Shown piece after piece: positions 1 to 8,849 of a stretch of 64,000 nt of DNA (positions are counted from its first letter, which is position 1; the number at the start of each line of letters is the position of its first letter). Origin of the DNA: Neobacillus mesonae (GTDB lineage Bacteria > Bacillota > Bacilli > Bacillales > Cytobacillaceae). A program made the translations under genes and the position numbers. The notes beneath the pieces were generated by a model. That model saw only the letters and a list, made by a program, of their open reading frames with translations, made no database searches and was not told the DNA's origin. The stretch covers positions 107,038 to 171,037 of the forward strand of contig NZ_JAMBNQ010000006.1 in the NCBI RefSeq assembly GCF_023715155.1, read 5' to 3'.

Positions 1-118
1 TAACCCCCACTACTTCTCCACCATCTGCTATTTTCTGACCTGCTGCAATAGCTTCATAAGAAACTTGACGTAATTCCCCATTACGAACCTCTGCAATAAC
101 TAATACTTTCTTTGCCAT
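1..118 (-). CDS. etfA: Electron transfer flavoprotein alpha subunit, N-terminus only
   Basis: The first 39 residues of EtfA are visible; the gene runs off the left edge. It opens MAKKVLVIAEVRNGELR, the usual start of EtfA, and follows etfB by 14 bases with an AGGGGAT ribosome site, so the two are co-transcribed. EtfAB is a cytoplasmic FAD heterodimer that takes electrons from acyl-CoA dehydrogenases and passes them to the quinone pool. An acyl-CoA dehydrogenase that could be its donor lies about 10 kb away in the same island. Confidence 0.9.
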   Translation of the reverse strand, partial: MAKKVLVIAEVRNGELRQVSYEAIAAGQKIADGGEVVGV

Positions 119-132
119 ATATATCCCCTCCG

Positions 133-903
133 TTAAATAACTTTGGCCTCAGATATTAAAAGTGAAATTAATTCTTTTACTTGAGTTTGGTTCTCTCCCT
201 CTAGTACTTTTCCAGCTTGTTTTGCTGATGGAAGAAACACTTCCACTGTTTCAGATTTTGCTTCAATATCGTCCACATCAAGGTTAAGATCATCTAATTC
301 TAACTTGACCAATGGTTTTTTCTTTGCTTTCATTATCCCTGGCAGTGAAGGGTATCGAGGTTCATTTAACCCTTGTTGTGCTGTAACAAGGACTGGCAGT
401 GATACCTCAACAATTTCTTCGTTGCCTTCAACATCCCTGACAATTGTTGCTTTCATATCATTAATCTCCAAATTGGTAATGGTCGTTACTTGTGGAATGT
501 CTAAAATTTCAGCAACAGATGGACCTACTTGACCAGAACCACCATCAACTGTAACGTTTCCACCGATAATCATGTCATATTCTTGATTTTTTAAATATGC
601 AGCAAGAATCATTGACACTGTAAACTGGTCAATTACATCCAGTTCATCGCTTTTGATTAGAACAGCCTTATCGACACCCATCGCAAGTGCGGTACGAAGT
701 TCTTTTTCAGTCTCTTCCTCACCAACTGTAACAACTGTAACTTCTCCGCCATGTTGTTCTCGAAGAATGATCGCTTCTTCAATCGCGTATTCATCGTATG
801 GATTGATAATGAATTCAGCTCCACTTTCTTCAATTTTTCCATTGTTTATTAAAATTTTTTCTTCTGTATCAAAGGTTCGCTTCATCAATACAAAAATATT
901 CAT
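133..903 (-). CDS. etfB: Electron transfer flavoprotein beta subunit
   Basis: This 256-residue protein is full length for EtfB and starts MNIFVLMKRTFDTEEKI. It has the family features: the early acidic stretch, a VTVVTVGEEE segment near residue 55, and a DGGSGQVGP segment near residue 120 that belongs to the nucleotide-binding fold. It binds AMP and pairs with EtfA in the cytoplasm to carry electrons from acyl-CoA dehydrogenases. The gene lies directly upstream of etfA. Its upstream region contains an interspersed repeat and the diverged structured RNA element at 1093-1193, so transcription may come through from the DUF3870 gene or start within the gap. Confidence 0.95.
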   Translation of the reverse strand: MNIFVLMKRTFDTEEKILINNGKIEESGAEFIINPYDEYAIEEAIILREQHGGEVTVVTVGEEETEKELRTALAMGVDKAVLIKSDELDVIDQFTVSMILAAYLKNQEYDMIIGGNVTVDGGSGQVGPSVAEILDIPQVTTITNLEINDMKATIVRDVEGNEEIVEVSLPVLVTAQQGLNEPRYPSLPGIMKAKKKPLVKLELDDLNLDVDDIEAKSETVEVFLPSAKQAGKVLEGENQTQVKELISLLISEAKVI

Positions 904-932
904 CTATTTGTCCTCCATAAAATTATTAAGAA

Positions 933-1055
933 AAGCGCAAGCGCCTTGGTCGGCCTCAGGCATAGCAAATGTTTTTCTGCCTAAAAAGTCAGGTTTTTGA
1001 CTTTTAGGGCAGAAGGTTATTTGACCTCGAGGGGCTAGGCTGCTTGCGCTAGACA
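933..1055. repeat. Interspersed GCGCAAGCGCC-type repeat, copy 1
   Basis: The unit begins AAAAGCGCAAGCGCCTT and ends with CTCGAGGGGCTAGGC followed by GCTTGCGCTAGAC, so the two ends can pair (AGCGCAAGC with GCTTGCGCT). An inner inverted repeat around 982-1010 (TGCCTAAAAAGTCA against TGACTTTTAGGGCA) makes it a branched palindrome. A second copy lies at 60685-60860. Short palindromic intergenic repeats of this kind are common in Bacillaceae; their function is not known to me. Confidence 0.7.
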
Positions 1056-1092
1056 ATTCTCAAAGTCCAAAGCTTATACTTTCTTATCTCGT

Positions 1093-1193
1093 AAAAAATA
1101 AAAATCCAGCAACAATAAGCTTCAGCTCTTGTTACTGGATTTTTATCTATTAATATAAGAAAGAATTTTGGACTTTCCTCATAGATAACCAGC
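1093..1193 (-). promoter_or_regulatory. Structured RNA element A (diverged) with terminator hairpin
   Basis: Read on the minus strand, CTGG-TTATCTAT (about 1181-1192) can pair with ATAGATAA...CCAG to form P1. An inner hairpin GGAAAG/CTTTCT carries the loop TCCAAAATT. The CCAG strand is then reused in a terminator, AAATCCAG...CTGGATTT followed by a T-rich run. This is the layout of elements B, C and D, with base-pair-preserving changes in P1. The 5' strand of P1 overlaps the last codons of the DUF3870 gene, so this copy may act simply as that gene's terminator or regulate read-through into etfBA. Confidence 0.5.
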
Positions 1194-1532
1194 ACTAACA
1201 GTTTGTTTAACGTAAATTCCCTTTGACTCTTTGTAACGATCCCATGCCGACTTAATCGATTGAATAACAGCTCCCTGAGAAGGTATTAGAACACTCTTTC
1301 TTAGTTTTTCAATTAAAGGATAAATTCCATTCTTTAAATCATAACCCTTTACAAGAGAAGATAAATAATAGTTTGTTAAATCAGCAATAAATGTAAACTC
1401 TGCATCTTCAATAATTTCTGTTTCGGTATTTATAACTAAAACAACGGTTATTGTTTTATATTTCTCATACAAAGTTGTTCCTCTTGGAAGCTGGGCAAAT
1501 CCAGATATTAAGACATTATTATCTTCATACAT
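1179..1532 (-). CDS. DUF3870 domain protein
   Basis: This 117-residue cytoplasmic protein has the DUF3870 pattern: a SGFAQLPRGTT start, then a beta strand with conserved DAEFTF, and an IQSIKSAWDRYKE helix near the end. No catalytic role is established for the family that I know of. The ribosome site is AAGGAGG just before the ATG. It sits between the lyase gene and etfB in the catabolic island, and its last codons overlap RNA element A. A small auxiliary or regulatory role in the CoA-ester pathway is possible, but that is inference from position only. Confidence 0.75.
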   Translation of the reverse strand: MYEDNNVLISGFAQLPRGTTLYEKYKTITVVLVINTETEIIEDAEFTFIADLTNYYLSSLVKGYDLKNGIYPLIEKLRKSVLIPSQGAVIQSIKSAWDRYKESKGIYVKQTVSAGYL

Positions 1533-1685
1533 CCTTTATAACCTCCTTGTTATTCATATTCTTATTTTATACTACAATAGGTTATTATATCAACTATTTT
1601 TTTGGAATTTTTGAAATTCCCCAAACCCTCAAACAATTTTATTTCAGAATTAATATTACTATTAAAAACAGAGCGTTTACGCAAA

Positions 1686-1752
1686 ATAAAAATTGGAGCA
1701 ACGCTTCCTATTTACCAGTAAGGCAGGACAGGATCACGTACTCCAATTTTTA
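1686..1752 (-). terminator. Rho-independent terminator after the lyase operon
   Basis: AAAATTGGAG (1688-1697) pairs with CTCCAATTTT (1741-1750), and the minus strand continues into TTTTTATTTT. The large internal part contains a GGTAAATAGGAAGC segment faintly like the other leaders, but the P1 and P2 pairing is not present, so I call it a terminator only. Confidence 0.6.
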
Positions 1753-1847
1753 AAATTTTTCTATATCAATTGTCTAACAGCCAGTCTAAGTATTAACAGT
1801 CAACCTGTAATGTGTTTGTTTACTCTAAATATTACACCACAAGAAAG

Positions 1848-2804
1848 TTAACGCGAAGGGATCCTGCGATAAGAATCTAAGCTTCTCCCTTTAGCCACCT
1901 TACTTGGGAGTTCGCGCCCAAGAATTCTTTCTGCTTCCAGGGTTACCCCTATAAGCTTTTCCAAGTCAATTCCGGTGCTGATACCCAGTTCGTGGCACAT
2001 ATGAACCAAATCTTCTGTTGCAATGTTTCCGGCAGCACCCTTGGAACCACCAAATGGGCATCCACCTAACCCTCCTACTGAGGAATCAAAATGACTAACT
2101 CCCATCTTTAATCCAACATAGGCGTTGGCCAATCCCATTCCTCGGGTATCATGTAAATGTAAGTTTATGTTTTTATCTGGCCACTTATCTTGCACTTGAC
2201 CTACGAGGTACTCGATGGAAACCGGATTTGCCCATCCAACAGTATCACCGAGAAGGATACATTCTGGATCAATACCATATGCGTTTGCTTTTTCTATTGT
2301 TCTAGCAATCAATCTAACTACATGCTGTGGATCGACATCTCCCTCATAGTTACAGCCAAAAGCTGTCATAACATTAATTGAACTGATTGGAACATTATAC
2401 TTACGTAGAACAGCTATGCGTTCATCCATTTCATCGAATGTCTCTTCGATGGAACGATTGGTGTTCTTTCTTGAAAATGTTTCACTCGCAATTATACTAA
2501 GAACGCCTTCCAAGTCAAATTTTCCAGTGGCTTGAGCTCTCTCAATCCCCTTCGAATTTAGATATATACATTGGTACTCTGTACCCGGATTCCTTTTAAA
2601 GCCTTTAGCAACTAACTCTGCATCTGCCATCTGAGGTACCCATTTCGGACTCACAAAAGAAGTAACTTCAATCACAGGAAAATTGCATTCAGATAGCAAA
2701 TCAATTAATCGAATCTTGTCTTCCGTAGAGACTGGTGTCTTTTCAATTTGCATGCCCTCCCTAGGCCCTACTTCACGAATCGTTACCTTCTTCGGAAATG
2801 CCAA
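1848..2804 (-). CDS. Hydroxymethylglutaryl-CoA lyase family protein
   Basis: This 318-residue TIM-barrel enzyme belongs to the HMGL-like family, which cleaves 3-hydroxy-3-methylglutaryl-CoA or relatives to acetyl-CoA and a keto acid. Visible motifs are VGPREGMQ near residue 12, HLHDTRGMG (two metal-ligand histidines) near residue 216, and the cysteine loop SVGGLGGCPFGGSKG near residue 242. Classical HMG-CoA lyases have VGPRDGLQ and CPYAxGASGN, so here Glu replaces the usual metal-binding Asp and the cysteine loop is longer. It is the last gene of the carboxylase operon. Function as a C-C lyase on a branched 3-hydroxyacyl-CoA is well supported; HMG-CoA itself as substrate is not certain. Confidence 0.85.
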   Translation of the reverse strand: MAFPKKVTIREVGPREGMQIEKTPVSTEDKIRLIDLLSECNFPVIEVTSFVSPKWVPQMADAELVAKGFKRNPGTEYQCIYLNSKGIERAQATGKFDLEGVLSIIASETFSRKNTNRSIEETFDEMDERIAVLRKYNVPISSINVMTAFGCNYEGDVDPQHVVRLIARTIEKANAYGIDPECILLGDTVGWANPVSIEYLVGQVQDKWPDKNINLHLHDTRGMGLANAYVGLKMGVSHFDSSVGGLGGCPFGGSKGAAGNIATEDLVHMCHELGISTGIDLEKLIGVTLEAERILGRELPSKVAKGRSLDSYRRIPSR

Positions 2805-2971
2805 TCTTATCCCTCCATTGTAATCTAGTCATTGACCCACCGTCATACTTTCAACGAAATTAAATACGATAAAAGATATAAGTAGTGTCCCACTTTCTAT
2901 AAAACTGCCAATACGATTTTAGAAATTAAATACTAATGGGATAGGTTTTTTCATTATCATCCCGATCAATA

Positions 2972-3754
2972 TTAGCTTTCTATGTTGACAACAATGTTTC
3001 TTGGGTTCCGTGCTGTCAAAAATTCTACTGTATCAGTGTTACTCATATTACGTTCAATATGCGGTAAATATGGAGGTACTCTAAGAAAATCGCCAGGCTC
3101 ATACTCTTCATAGTCTTCATATCTTTCGCCATGTAAAAGTCGAGTAATACCGCTAATAATGAATCCCGCAGTCTCGGCCTCGCCATGGTGATGTTCCCCA
3201 GAATCCATTGCAGGTTCTCCGGTTACGCGTCCAATCCATAGATTAGGTGCTTGTACTGCGGTTCTTCGGGGCATGTTTTTCGTTTGATTGGTTAAATCAT
3301 TTAAGTCAGATGCTCTTACGATCAAAACTTCTCCCGTAATATCATCTCCCGGGATTTCAATATTTTCATTCTGATCCACATACTCTACCTTGTAATTTGG
3401 TGCCATGGTAGTAACAATATCAAATGATTCGACATTGCTTCCATTTTTATAGATATATGGATGATAAGGTGGTATATAAATGAAATCACCTTCATTAAGT
3501 TCCACAGAACTTTTATAACCTTCCCCATAAAAAAAGACGGCTTTTCCCTTTAATACATAGTGAACGGTATCAGATTCTTGATGATGCTGTGCAGCAGATT
3601 CAGCACTAGGCTCAGCTATTATTTTACCCATCCATATTTTTTCCCCAGCTGTACCCGTTTTCCATGTGATGTTCAAATTTTTTGTTTTCTCAACTTTCAA
3701 CTCATTCTTTTTTGTTATCCCTAATTGGCTATAATCTACTTTACTATTCAACAT
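2972..3754 (-). CDS. Bicupin domain protein (dioxygenase-like)
   Basis: Two cupin domains are present, at about residues 25-130 and 165-255 of a 260-residue protein. Metal-site motifs are visible in both: QHHQESDTVHYV, then a PPYHPY segment, and EHHHGEAETAGF, then PPYLPH. An ATG eight codons upstream exists, but GGTGGGGTG ideally precedes the MLNSKV start, so I chose that one. Bicupins include gentisate and hydroxynaphthoate dioxygenases, which open aromatic rings, but also isomerases and storage-type proteins. The next gene upstream is an FAH-family hydrolase, the normal partner of ring-cleavage dioxygenases. No signal peptide. Exact reaction unknown. Confidence 0.75.
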   Translation of the reverse strand: MLNSKVDYSQLGITKKNELKVEKTKNLNITWKTGTAGEKIWMGKIIAEPSAESAAQHHQESDTVHYVLKGKAVFFYGEGYKSSVELNEGDFIYIPPYHPYIYKNGSNVESFDIVTTMAPNYKVEYVDQNENIEIPGDDITGEVLIVRASDLNDLTNQTKNMPRRTAVQAPNLWIGRVTGEPAMDSGEHHHGEAETAGFIISGITRLLHGERYEDYEEYEPGDFLRVPPYLPHIERNMSNTDTVEFLTARNPRNIVVNIES

Positions 3755-3825
3755 ATTTTCACCCCACCGTTTTTTCAATTGTCAGAGTAATAAAAGAAGA
3801 ACTTTAGACATACGTTAATTTCTCA

Positions 3826-4695
3826 TTACCGAGCATTATCCGCAATGATTCGGTTTTTAATGCTTCCAATTTCAGCAATATGTACCTCTACGACATCTTC
3901 TGCTTTTAATAACATTGGCGGGTTCCGTTTTACTCCAATACCCGATGGGGTTCCTGTCAGGATAATATCACCAGGTATTAATGTCATCGCCTTTGAAATT
4001 TCAGCAATGATCCGATTTATCGGGAAGATCATAAGGCTTGTATTGCTAGACTGTACTATTTTACCATTGACTTTACAATAAATATCCAGATTTTGAACAT
4101 CCTTTATTTCATCTTTCGTTACAATCCAAGGGCCCAAAGGACACGATTTATCCATACTTTTCCCCATAAACCATTGACCGCCATGAGAATGCTGAACATC
4201 CCTTGCAGATAGATCATTTGCACACATATATCCGAAAATATAATCGGATGCTTCTGCCTCAGCAATATTTTTTCCTTTACGTCCGATGACAACAGCGAGT
4301 TCTGCCTCATAGTCTAATTTTTGGGTAAAGTTTTCCGGCAAAGGAATTCCCTCATAAGGGCCGGCTATAGTCCCTGTGGCTTTTGTAAAGACTGTTGGTT
4401 TAGTTGGAAGATCAATATCTTGACGAAAACGTTCGTTAAAATGTTCTAAGTAATTCCACCCCACGCACATTATATTACGTTCTAATTTAGGAATTGGCGG
4501 TAATAAATGCTCACTTATTAAAGGTCTTGGTTCAACGTTCGAATTTAGGATTCTATTTAGTCTATCGATTCCATTATGCCCTGCTTTAATTATTGATAAG
4601 ACATCAGGAAACTCATTGCTAACATCAATCACTGTATTATCATGGACTATACCTGCATTAATTTGATTTTCATTAAGGTAAGAAATTATCTTCAT
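3826..4695 (-). CDS. Fumarylacetoacetate hydrolase family protein
   Basis: This 289-residue protein has an N-terminal lid and a catalytic FAH fold. Motifs are VGWNYLEHF, the metal-site KLDYEAELAVVIG near residue 128, NDLSARDVQ near residue 160, GKSMDKSCPLGPW near residue 178, and GTPSGIGV near residue 248. Family members hydrolyse C-C bonds in acylpyruvates or isomerise or decarboxylate muconate-type intermediates. Together with the bicupin downstream this suggests handling of a ring-cleavage product such as fumarylpyruvate; that is inference. It is in the middle of the minus-strand carboxylase/lyase operon. Confidence 0.85.
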   Translation of the reverse strand: MKIISYLNENQINAGIVHDNTVIDVSNEFPDVLSIIKAGHNGIDRLNRILNSNVEPRPLISEHLLPPIPKLERNIMCVGWNYLEHFNERFRQDIDLPTKPTVFTKATGTIAGPYEGIPLPENFTQKLDYEAELAVVIGRKGKNIAEAEASDYIFGYMCANDLSARDVQHSHGGQWFMGKSMDKSCPLGPWIVTKDEIKDVQNLDIYCKVNGKIVQSSNTSLMIFPINRIIAEISKAMTLIPGDIILTGTPSGIGVKRNPPMLLKAEDVVEVHIAEIGSIKNRIIADNAR

Positions 4696-4775
4696 TAAAA
4701 AACATCCCTCCTCCCATATCCTTTATTTCACCTCTTAGAAGCTGACCAGGATAGTTTTTTGTAAACACTTGCTGC

Positions 4776-5564
4776 TTACCGACCACTCCATATTGGCTCT
4801 CTTTTTTCTAGAAAAGCATTCATACCTTCCTTTGAATCTTTGGTTTCACCTAAAATAACTACTTGATCACGAAGGTAATTCAATGATTTCTCGTAATCCA
4901 TTCCTTGAATCATTTGCATTGCCTCTCTGCCTAATGTTAAGGCGGTTGGATTTCGTTTCGCCAGCTGACGTGCAAACTGTGCTGCTTCCTGCATTAATTC
5001 ACGATCCGGATAAACTGCGTTTAAAAGCCCCATCTCTTTTGCTTCCAAAGCATTAACTTTTTTCCCTGTATAAAATAATTCATAGGTGTTTTTGGGACCA
5101 ATGGTTTGGAGGAGCGGGGCACTAATCATCATCCCCCAAAGGCCTACATTAATTTCCGGTGCCCCAAACTGTGCACTTTCATTGGCAAACGTGATATCAC
5201 AAGCAGCAGCGAGTCCTAGGCCGCCTGCCAAGGCATAACCATTTACTGCCGCAATAATTGGCTTTTTTAAATGGCGAATCGCAAGCAAACAATTCTTATA
5301 TTTCGTGACATGGGCCTTATAGTTTAAAATGTGCTGCTCATTATTTTCACTCATTCCTCCCAGGTCGGCTCCCGAACAAAAGGATTTTTCTCCTGCCCCT
5401 GTTATCATCGAGACACGAACATCGGAGCGATCATTCATTTCATTAAGAAGCGAAACAAAGTCCTCCATCATTTCCCCTGTTAATGCGTTATGTTTGTGTG
5501 GTCTATTTAATGTAATCGTTGCCACATAGTCCTCTATCGAAACTAGAATATGATTCTCTCTCAT
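4776..5564 (-). CDS. Enoyl-CoA hydratase/isomerase family protein
   Basis: This is a 262-residue crotonase-fold protein. The CoA-oxyanion segments SFCSGADLGGM (near residue 63) and NGYALAGGLGLAAACD (near residue 109) are clear. The second catalytic acid is kept in APEINVGL, but the first glutamate of crotonase (GGGCEL) is replaced by GGLGL, as in several branched-chain and terpene-pathway hydratases. In the leucine or acyclic terpene route the enzyme at this place hydrates a methylglutaconyl-CoA-like substrate made by the carboxylase encoded next door. Co-directional with the carboxylase genes; start preceded by AGAAAGAAGGTG. Confidence 0.85.
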   Translation of the reverse strand: MRENHILVSIEDYVATITLNRPHKHNALTGEMMEDFVSLLNEMNDRSDVRVSMITGAGEKSFCSGADLGGMSENNEQHILNYKAHVTKYKNCLLAIRHLKKPIIAAVNGYALAGGLGLAAACDITFANESAQFGAPEINVGLWGMMISAPLLQTIGPKNTYELFYTGKKVNALEAKEMGLLNAVYPDRELMQEAAQFARQLAKRNPTALTLGREAMQMIQGMDYEKSLNYLRDQVVILGETKDSKEGMNAFLEKREPIWSGR

Positions 5565-5615
5565 AGCAACACCTTCTTTCTATTTTTGTCACAAAGATTT
5601 ACCAGTTACAGATTT

Positions 5616-6968
5616 TTAATTCACCTTAGCGGTTTTTAAATAGCTGTCAATAAAACTGGTTGTAGTATTTCCAGAAATGTATTCCGGATGATTTACGATT
5701 CTTTTTAATGTTGGAATATTGGTTTTAATCCCTTCCACTTTATATTGTTCCAGTACTTTACCCATACTTTTTATCGCTTCATTGCGGGTGAGTCCTTTTA
5801 CAATAAGTTTTGCAATCATCGGATCATAAAATGGTGTTACAACAGATCCTTGTCCAACAGCTAACTCGTGGCGAATATTTTCACCGCTAGGTATACTAAA
5901 ACTTGTGATTGTTCCCGGTGAAGGAAAGAACGTATTTGGATCTTCTGCATAAATCCTAACCTCAATCGCATGTCCATTTAATTGAACGTCTTTTTGACTG
6001 ATGGTTAGCGTTTCTCCATTTGCTATCCTAATCTGCTGCTCTACTAAATCTAAGCCAGTAACTTCCTCTGTTACCGGGTGTTCAACCTGCAACCGAGTAT
6101 TAACTTCTAGAAAGTAAAAGTTCTTATGCTCATCCATGATAAATTCTACTGTCCCGGCATTTTCATATCCAATCGCTTGTGCTGCCCGAACAGCTGCTCC
6201 GCCCATTTCTTTCCTAGTCAGTTCATCAATAAATGGTGATGGGGCCTCTTCTATTACTTTTTGATGTCTTCTTTGAATCGAGCACTCTCTTTCCCCTAAA
6301 TAAACGGTATTACCCTCTTTATCTGCTAATAATTGAATTTCGATATGTCTTGGATTTAAAATGAGTTTTTCTAGGAACATGGCTCCATCTCCAAAAAAGT
6401 CTTTTGCACGTTTTTGGTTCCCTTGAAAGGCCCTTCTCAAGCCTTCTTCATCATCAACCCTTTGCATTCCAATTCCTCCGCCCCCAGCGGAAGCCTTTAA
6501 CATGATAGGATATCCGATATTCTTCGCTTCACGAACTGCCTCTTCCACATCTGCTAACGGTGCATCAGTACCGGGAACAATGGGAACGCCTGCATGGCTC
6601 ATTAATTTTCTAGCCTCAATTTTACTGCCCATTTGTGAAATGGTTGAAGGAGAAGGGCCAATAAATACAATATTATTTTCAGCACACTTCTTTGAAAATT
6701 CAGGATTTTCGGATAACAAACCATACCCTGGGTGGATAGCATCAACGTTTGCTTGTAATGCCACCTCCATTATTTTCTCCATTTTTAAGTAGCTTTCATT
6801 AACTCTTGGGGGGCCGATTAAATAACTTTCATCTGCCATTTCTACGTGTGGTGAATTGATATCTGCTTCAGAGTATATAGCTACAGTTTTAATCCCCATT
6901 TTTTTACATGTCCGAATGATACGGGCCGCAATTTCGCCTCTATTTGCAATTAAAATTTTAGTAAACAA
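5616..6968 (-). CDS. Biotin carboxylase subunit of acyl-CoA carboxylase
   Basis: This 450-residue ATP-grasp enzyme carboxylates the biotin on the carrier protein encoded just upstream. It starts with the typical FTKILIANRGEIAARI, has the glycine loop KASAGGGGIGM near residue 158, the ECSIQRRHQKVIEEAP segment near residue 230, and EVNTRLQVEHPVTE near residue 290 with the catalytic residues. Length equals stand-alone AccC. As it sits in an operon with a dedicated carrier, carboxyltransferase, hydratase and lyase, it is the catabolic enzyme (methylcrotonyl- or geranyl-CoA-carboxylase type; B. subtilis YngH is similar), not the fatty acid synthesis AccC. Confidence 0.92.
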   Translation of the reverse strand: MFTKILIANRGEIAARIIRTCKKMGIKTVAIYSEADINSPHVEMADESYLIGPPRVNESYLKMEKIMEVALQANVDAIHPGYGLLSENPEFSKKCAENNIVFIGPSPSTISQMGSKIEARKLMSHAGVPIVPGTDAPLADVEEAVREAKNIGYPIMLKASAGGGGIGMQRVDDEEGLRRAFQGNQKRAKDFFGDGAMFLEKLILNPRHIEIQLLADKEGNTVYLGERECSIQRRHQKVIEEAPSPFIDELTRKEMGGAAVRAAQAIGYENAGTVEFIMDEHKNFYFLEVNTRLQVEHPVTEEVTGLDLVEQQIRIANGETLTISQKDVQLNGHAIEVRIYAEDPNTFFPSPGTITSFSIPSGENIRHELAVGQGSVVTPFYDPMIAKLIVKGLTRNEAIKSMGKVLEQYKVEGIKTNIPTLKRIVNHPEYISGNTTTSFIDSYLKTAKVN

Positions 6969-6991
6969 TATTTGTTCCCCCTCGTATGAAG

Positions 6992-7201
6992 TTATTTCAA
7001 TTTAATAACCACATCGCCATCATTGACAAAGTCTCCCTCGTTAACGGTAATTTCATCAACAATACCGCTTACCTCTGCACTGATTGGAATTTCCATTTTC
7101 ATTGATTCCAAAATCACTACATCCTGACCTTCAGTTACTTGATCTCCTGGTTTTACCGTGATTTTCCAAACATTACCCGCCATATTAGATAATACTTCCA
7201 T
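6992..7201 (-). CDS. Biotin carboxyl carrier protein (biotinyl domain)
   Basis: This 69-residue protein is a bare biotinyl domain. The biotinylation site is ESMKMEIP at about residue 35, in the hairpin of the barrel. An upstream in-frame ATG overlaps the ribosome site GAGGTGG, so I start at MEVLSNMAG, seven bases after it. The lysine carries biotin between the carboxylase (23 bases downstream) and the carboxyltransferase (70 bases upstream). Similar free-standing carriers (YngHB type) occur in Bacillus catabolic carboxylase operons. Confidence 0.9.
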   Translation of the reverse strand: MEVLSNMAGNVWKITVKPGDQVTEGQDVVILESMKMEIPISAEVSGIVDEITVNEGDFVNDGDVVIKLK

Positions 7202-7271
7202 TTCGTTCCACCTCATTAGTTTTTTTTTAGTATTCTGCTTTTATTCTTTCTCATCCACATTTAAGAAAGTT

Positions 7272-8849
7272 TTATCCCCTTCTGACAAGGGTTTTCTTAT
7301 GTGCTTTTCCTTCTAAAATGTCTCTGTTTTGACTGTATAATTCAAACCTTTGAATCAGATCTTTACGTAAACGGTCTCCAGGTACAACATCATCAATATA
7401 AAATTCTGATGCAGGGCTCCAAACATTAATGTCATCATTGTATTTTTCACGCTGTTCTTGTATGAATTTTTGACGTTCGGCAGGGTCCTCAATAGATTGA
7501 ATTTTATTATAATACATGGCATTGACAGCTGCCTCAGGTCCCATAATAGCAGGCTGTGCTTGAGGTAAGGCAATGCACGCATCCGGCTGCATGGAAGCAC
7601 CTGACATGACGACATAACCAGCACCATATGCCTTCCTCACAATTAAAGCAATCCTTGGAACGGTAGCATTTGCCACTGTTGACAGCATTCTTGCACCTCT
7701 TCTAATGATGGCTTCCTTTTCTACCTTGCTTCCCACCATAAAGCCCGGTAAATCTACTAGGAACAATAAAGGAATATTATAAGCATCACAAAGTGAGATA
7801 AAGTGTGCTGCTTTTTCGGCAGATTCTGGGAAAATAACACCGCCTTTTACTTTTGATTGATTCGCCACTATTCCTACTGATCTTCCTCCGATTCGGCAAA
7901 AACCTGTAATCATTTCTTTCGCATACAGCTTTTTGAATTCAAAAAATGAATTTTCGTCCACAATGTTTTCAATGAAAGGATACATATTCATAGGAATACG
8001 TTGATTTTCCGGTACTAATTCTTCAATTTTTTTACCACCAATAGGAGGTTTTGAATCGATTAACTCTGGGGTTTTCATCCAGTTTTGTGGAAAATAACCT
8101 AAATATTTTTTAGCAGCGTCAAGAGCTTCTGTCTCCGTTTCTACTAACATATCACCTAAGCCGCTGACTTGATTATGCATGCGGGCACCACCCATTTCCT
8201 CCATTGAAACCTTTTCCCCTGTAGCCATTGCGGCCATTCTAGGAGAACCTAAGTAAACGCTCGCATTTTTATTCACCATCACAACAAAATCACATAATGC
8301 AGGCAAATAAGCACTTCCGGCTGGAGATGGACCAAACACTAAAGCAATTTGCGGGATAACTCCTGACATTCTAGCCGTATTGTAAAAAATCTTTCCAGCA
8401 TGGCGTCGGTCAGTAAAGGTTTCAAATTGTTCGTTAAGTCTTGACCCTGCTGAATCTATCATGTAAATGAGAGGAATCTTTCTCTTTTCAGCCAATTCTT
8501 GCATTCTAATAATTTTTTCAATCGTTTTCTTGCCCCATGTCCCAGCTTTAATTGTCATATCATTTGCGATGATTGCTACTGGCTTCCCATTGATTTTTGC
8601 AACTAACGTCACAACTGCATCTCCCGGGAGAAAGTCTTCCTCCTTGCATCGTGCAAAAAGTCCATCTTCCACTTCAAAACTATCTTCATCTACCAAATAC
8701 TTAATTCGGTCGCGAACAAACATCTTGCCAATATCTTTCATTTTTGCGTAATATGGGCGATTTGTTGATGTTTTGATTTCTTGAATTTTTTCATATACCG
8801 TTTGGTCAATACCTTTTGTTTCCACAGTGGTTCCTTTTGTTTCTTCCAT
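7272..8849 (-). CDS. Acyl-CoA carboxylase, carboxyltransferase (beta) subunit
   Basis: This 525-residue protein contains both carboxyltransferase halves. The N-terminal half has GSRLNEQ and FGPSPAGSAYLPAL (acyl-CoA site), the C-terminal half has PGFMVGSKVEKEAIIRRGA and the oxyanion segment KAYGAGYVVMSG near residue 415. It moves the carboxyl from biotin to an acyl-CoA. Length and motifs fit the propionyl/methylcrotonyl/geranyl-CoA class (YngE-like). The residues do not let me fix the acyl group. It is the first gene of the run 8849 to 1848 and is preceded by GGAGGC. Confidence 0.92.
   Translation of the reverse strand: MEETKGTTVETKGIDQTVYEKIQEIKTSTNRPYYAKMKDIGKMFVRDRIKYLVDEDSFEVEDGLFARCKEEDFLPGDAVVTLVAKINGKPVAIIANDMTIKAGTWGKKTIEKIIRMQELAEKRKIPLIYMIDSAGSRLNEQFETFTDRRHAGKIFYNTARMSGVIPQIALVFGPSPAGSAYLPALCDFVVMVNKNASVYLGSPRMAAMATGEKVSMEEMGGARMHNQVSGLGDMLVETETEALDAAKKYLGYFPQNWMKTPELIDSKPPIGGKKIEELVPENQRIPMNMYPFIENIVDENSFFEFKKLYAKEMITGFCRIGGRSVGIVANQSKVKGGVIFPESAEKAAHFISLCDAYNIPLLFLVDLPGFMVGSKVEKEAIIRRGARMLSTVANATVPRIALIVRKAYGAGYVVMSGASMQPDACIALPQAQPAIMGPEAAVNAMYYNKIQSIEDPAERQKFIQEQREKYNDDINVWSPASEFYIDDVVPGDRLRKDLIQRFELYSQNRDILEGKAHKKTLVRRG

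Noticed and set aside
1686..1752. Possible sixth copy of the leader before the DUF3870 gene
   Set aside because: It has a terminator-like outer stem and a GGTAAATAGGAAGC segment, but neither P1 nor P2 pairing is present.
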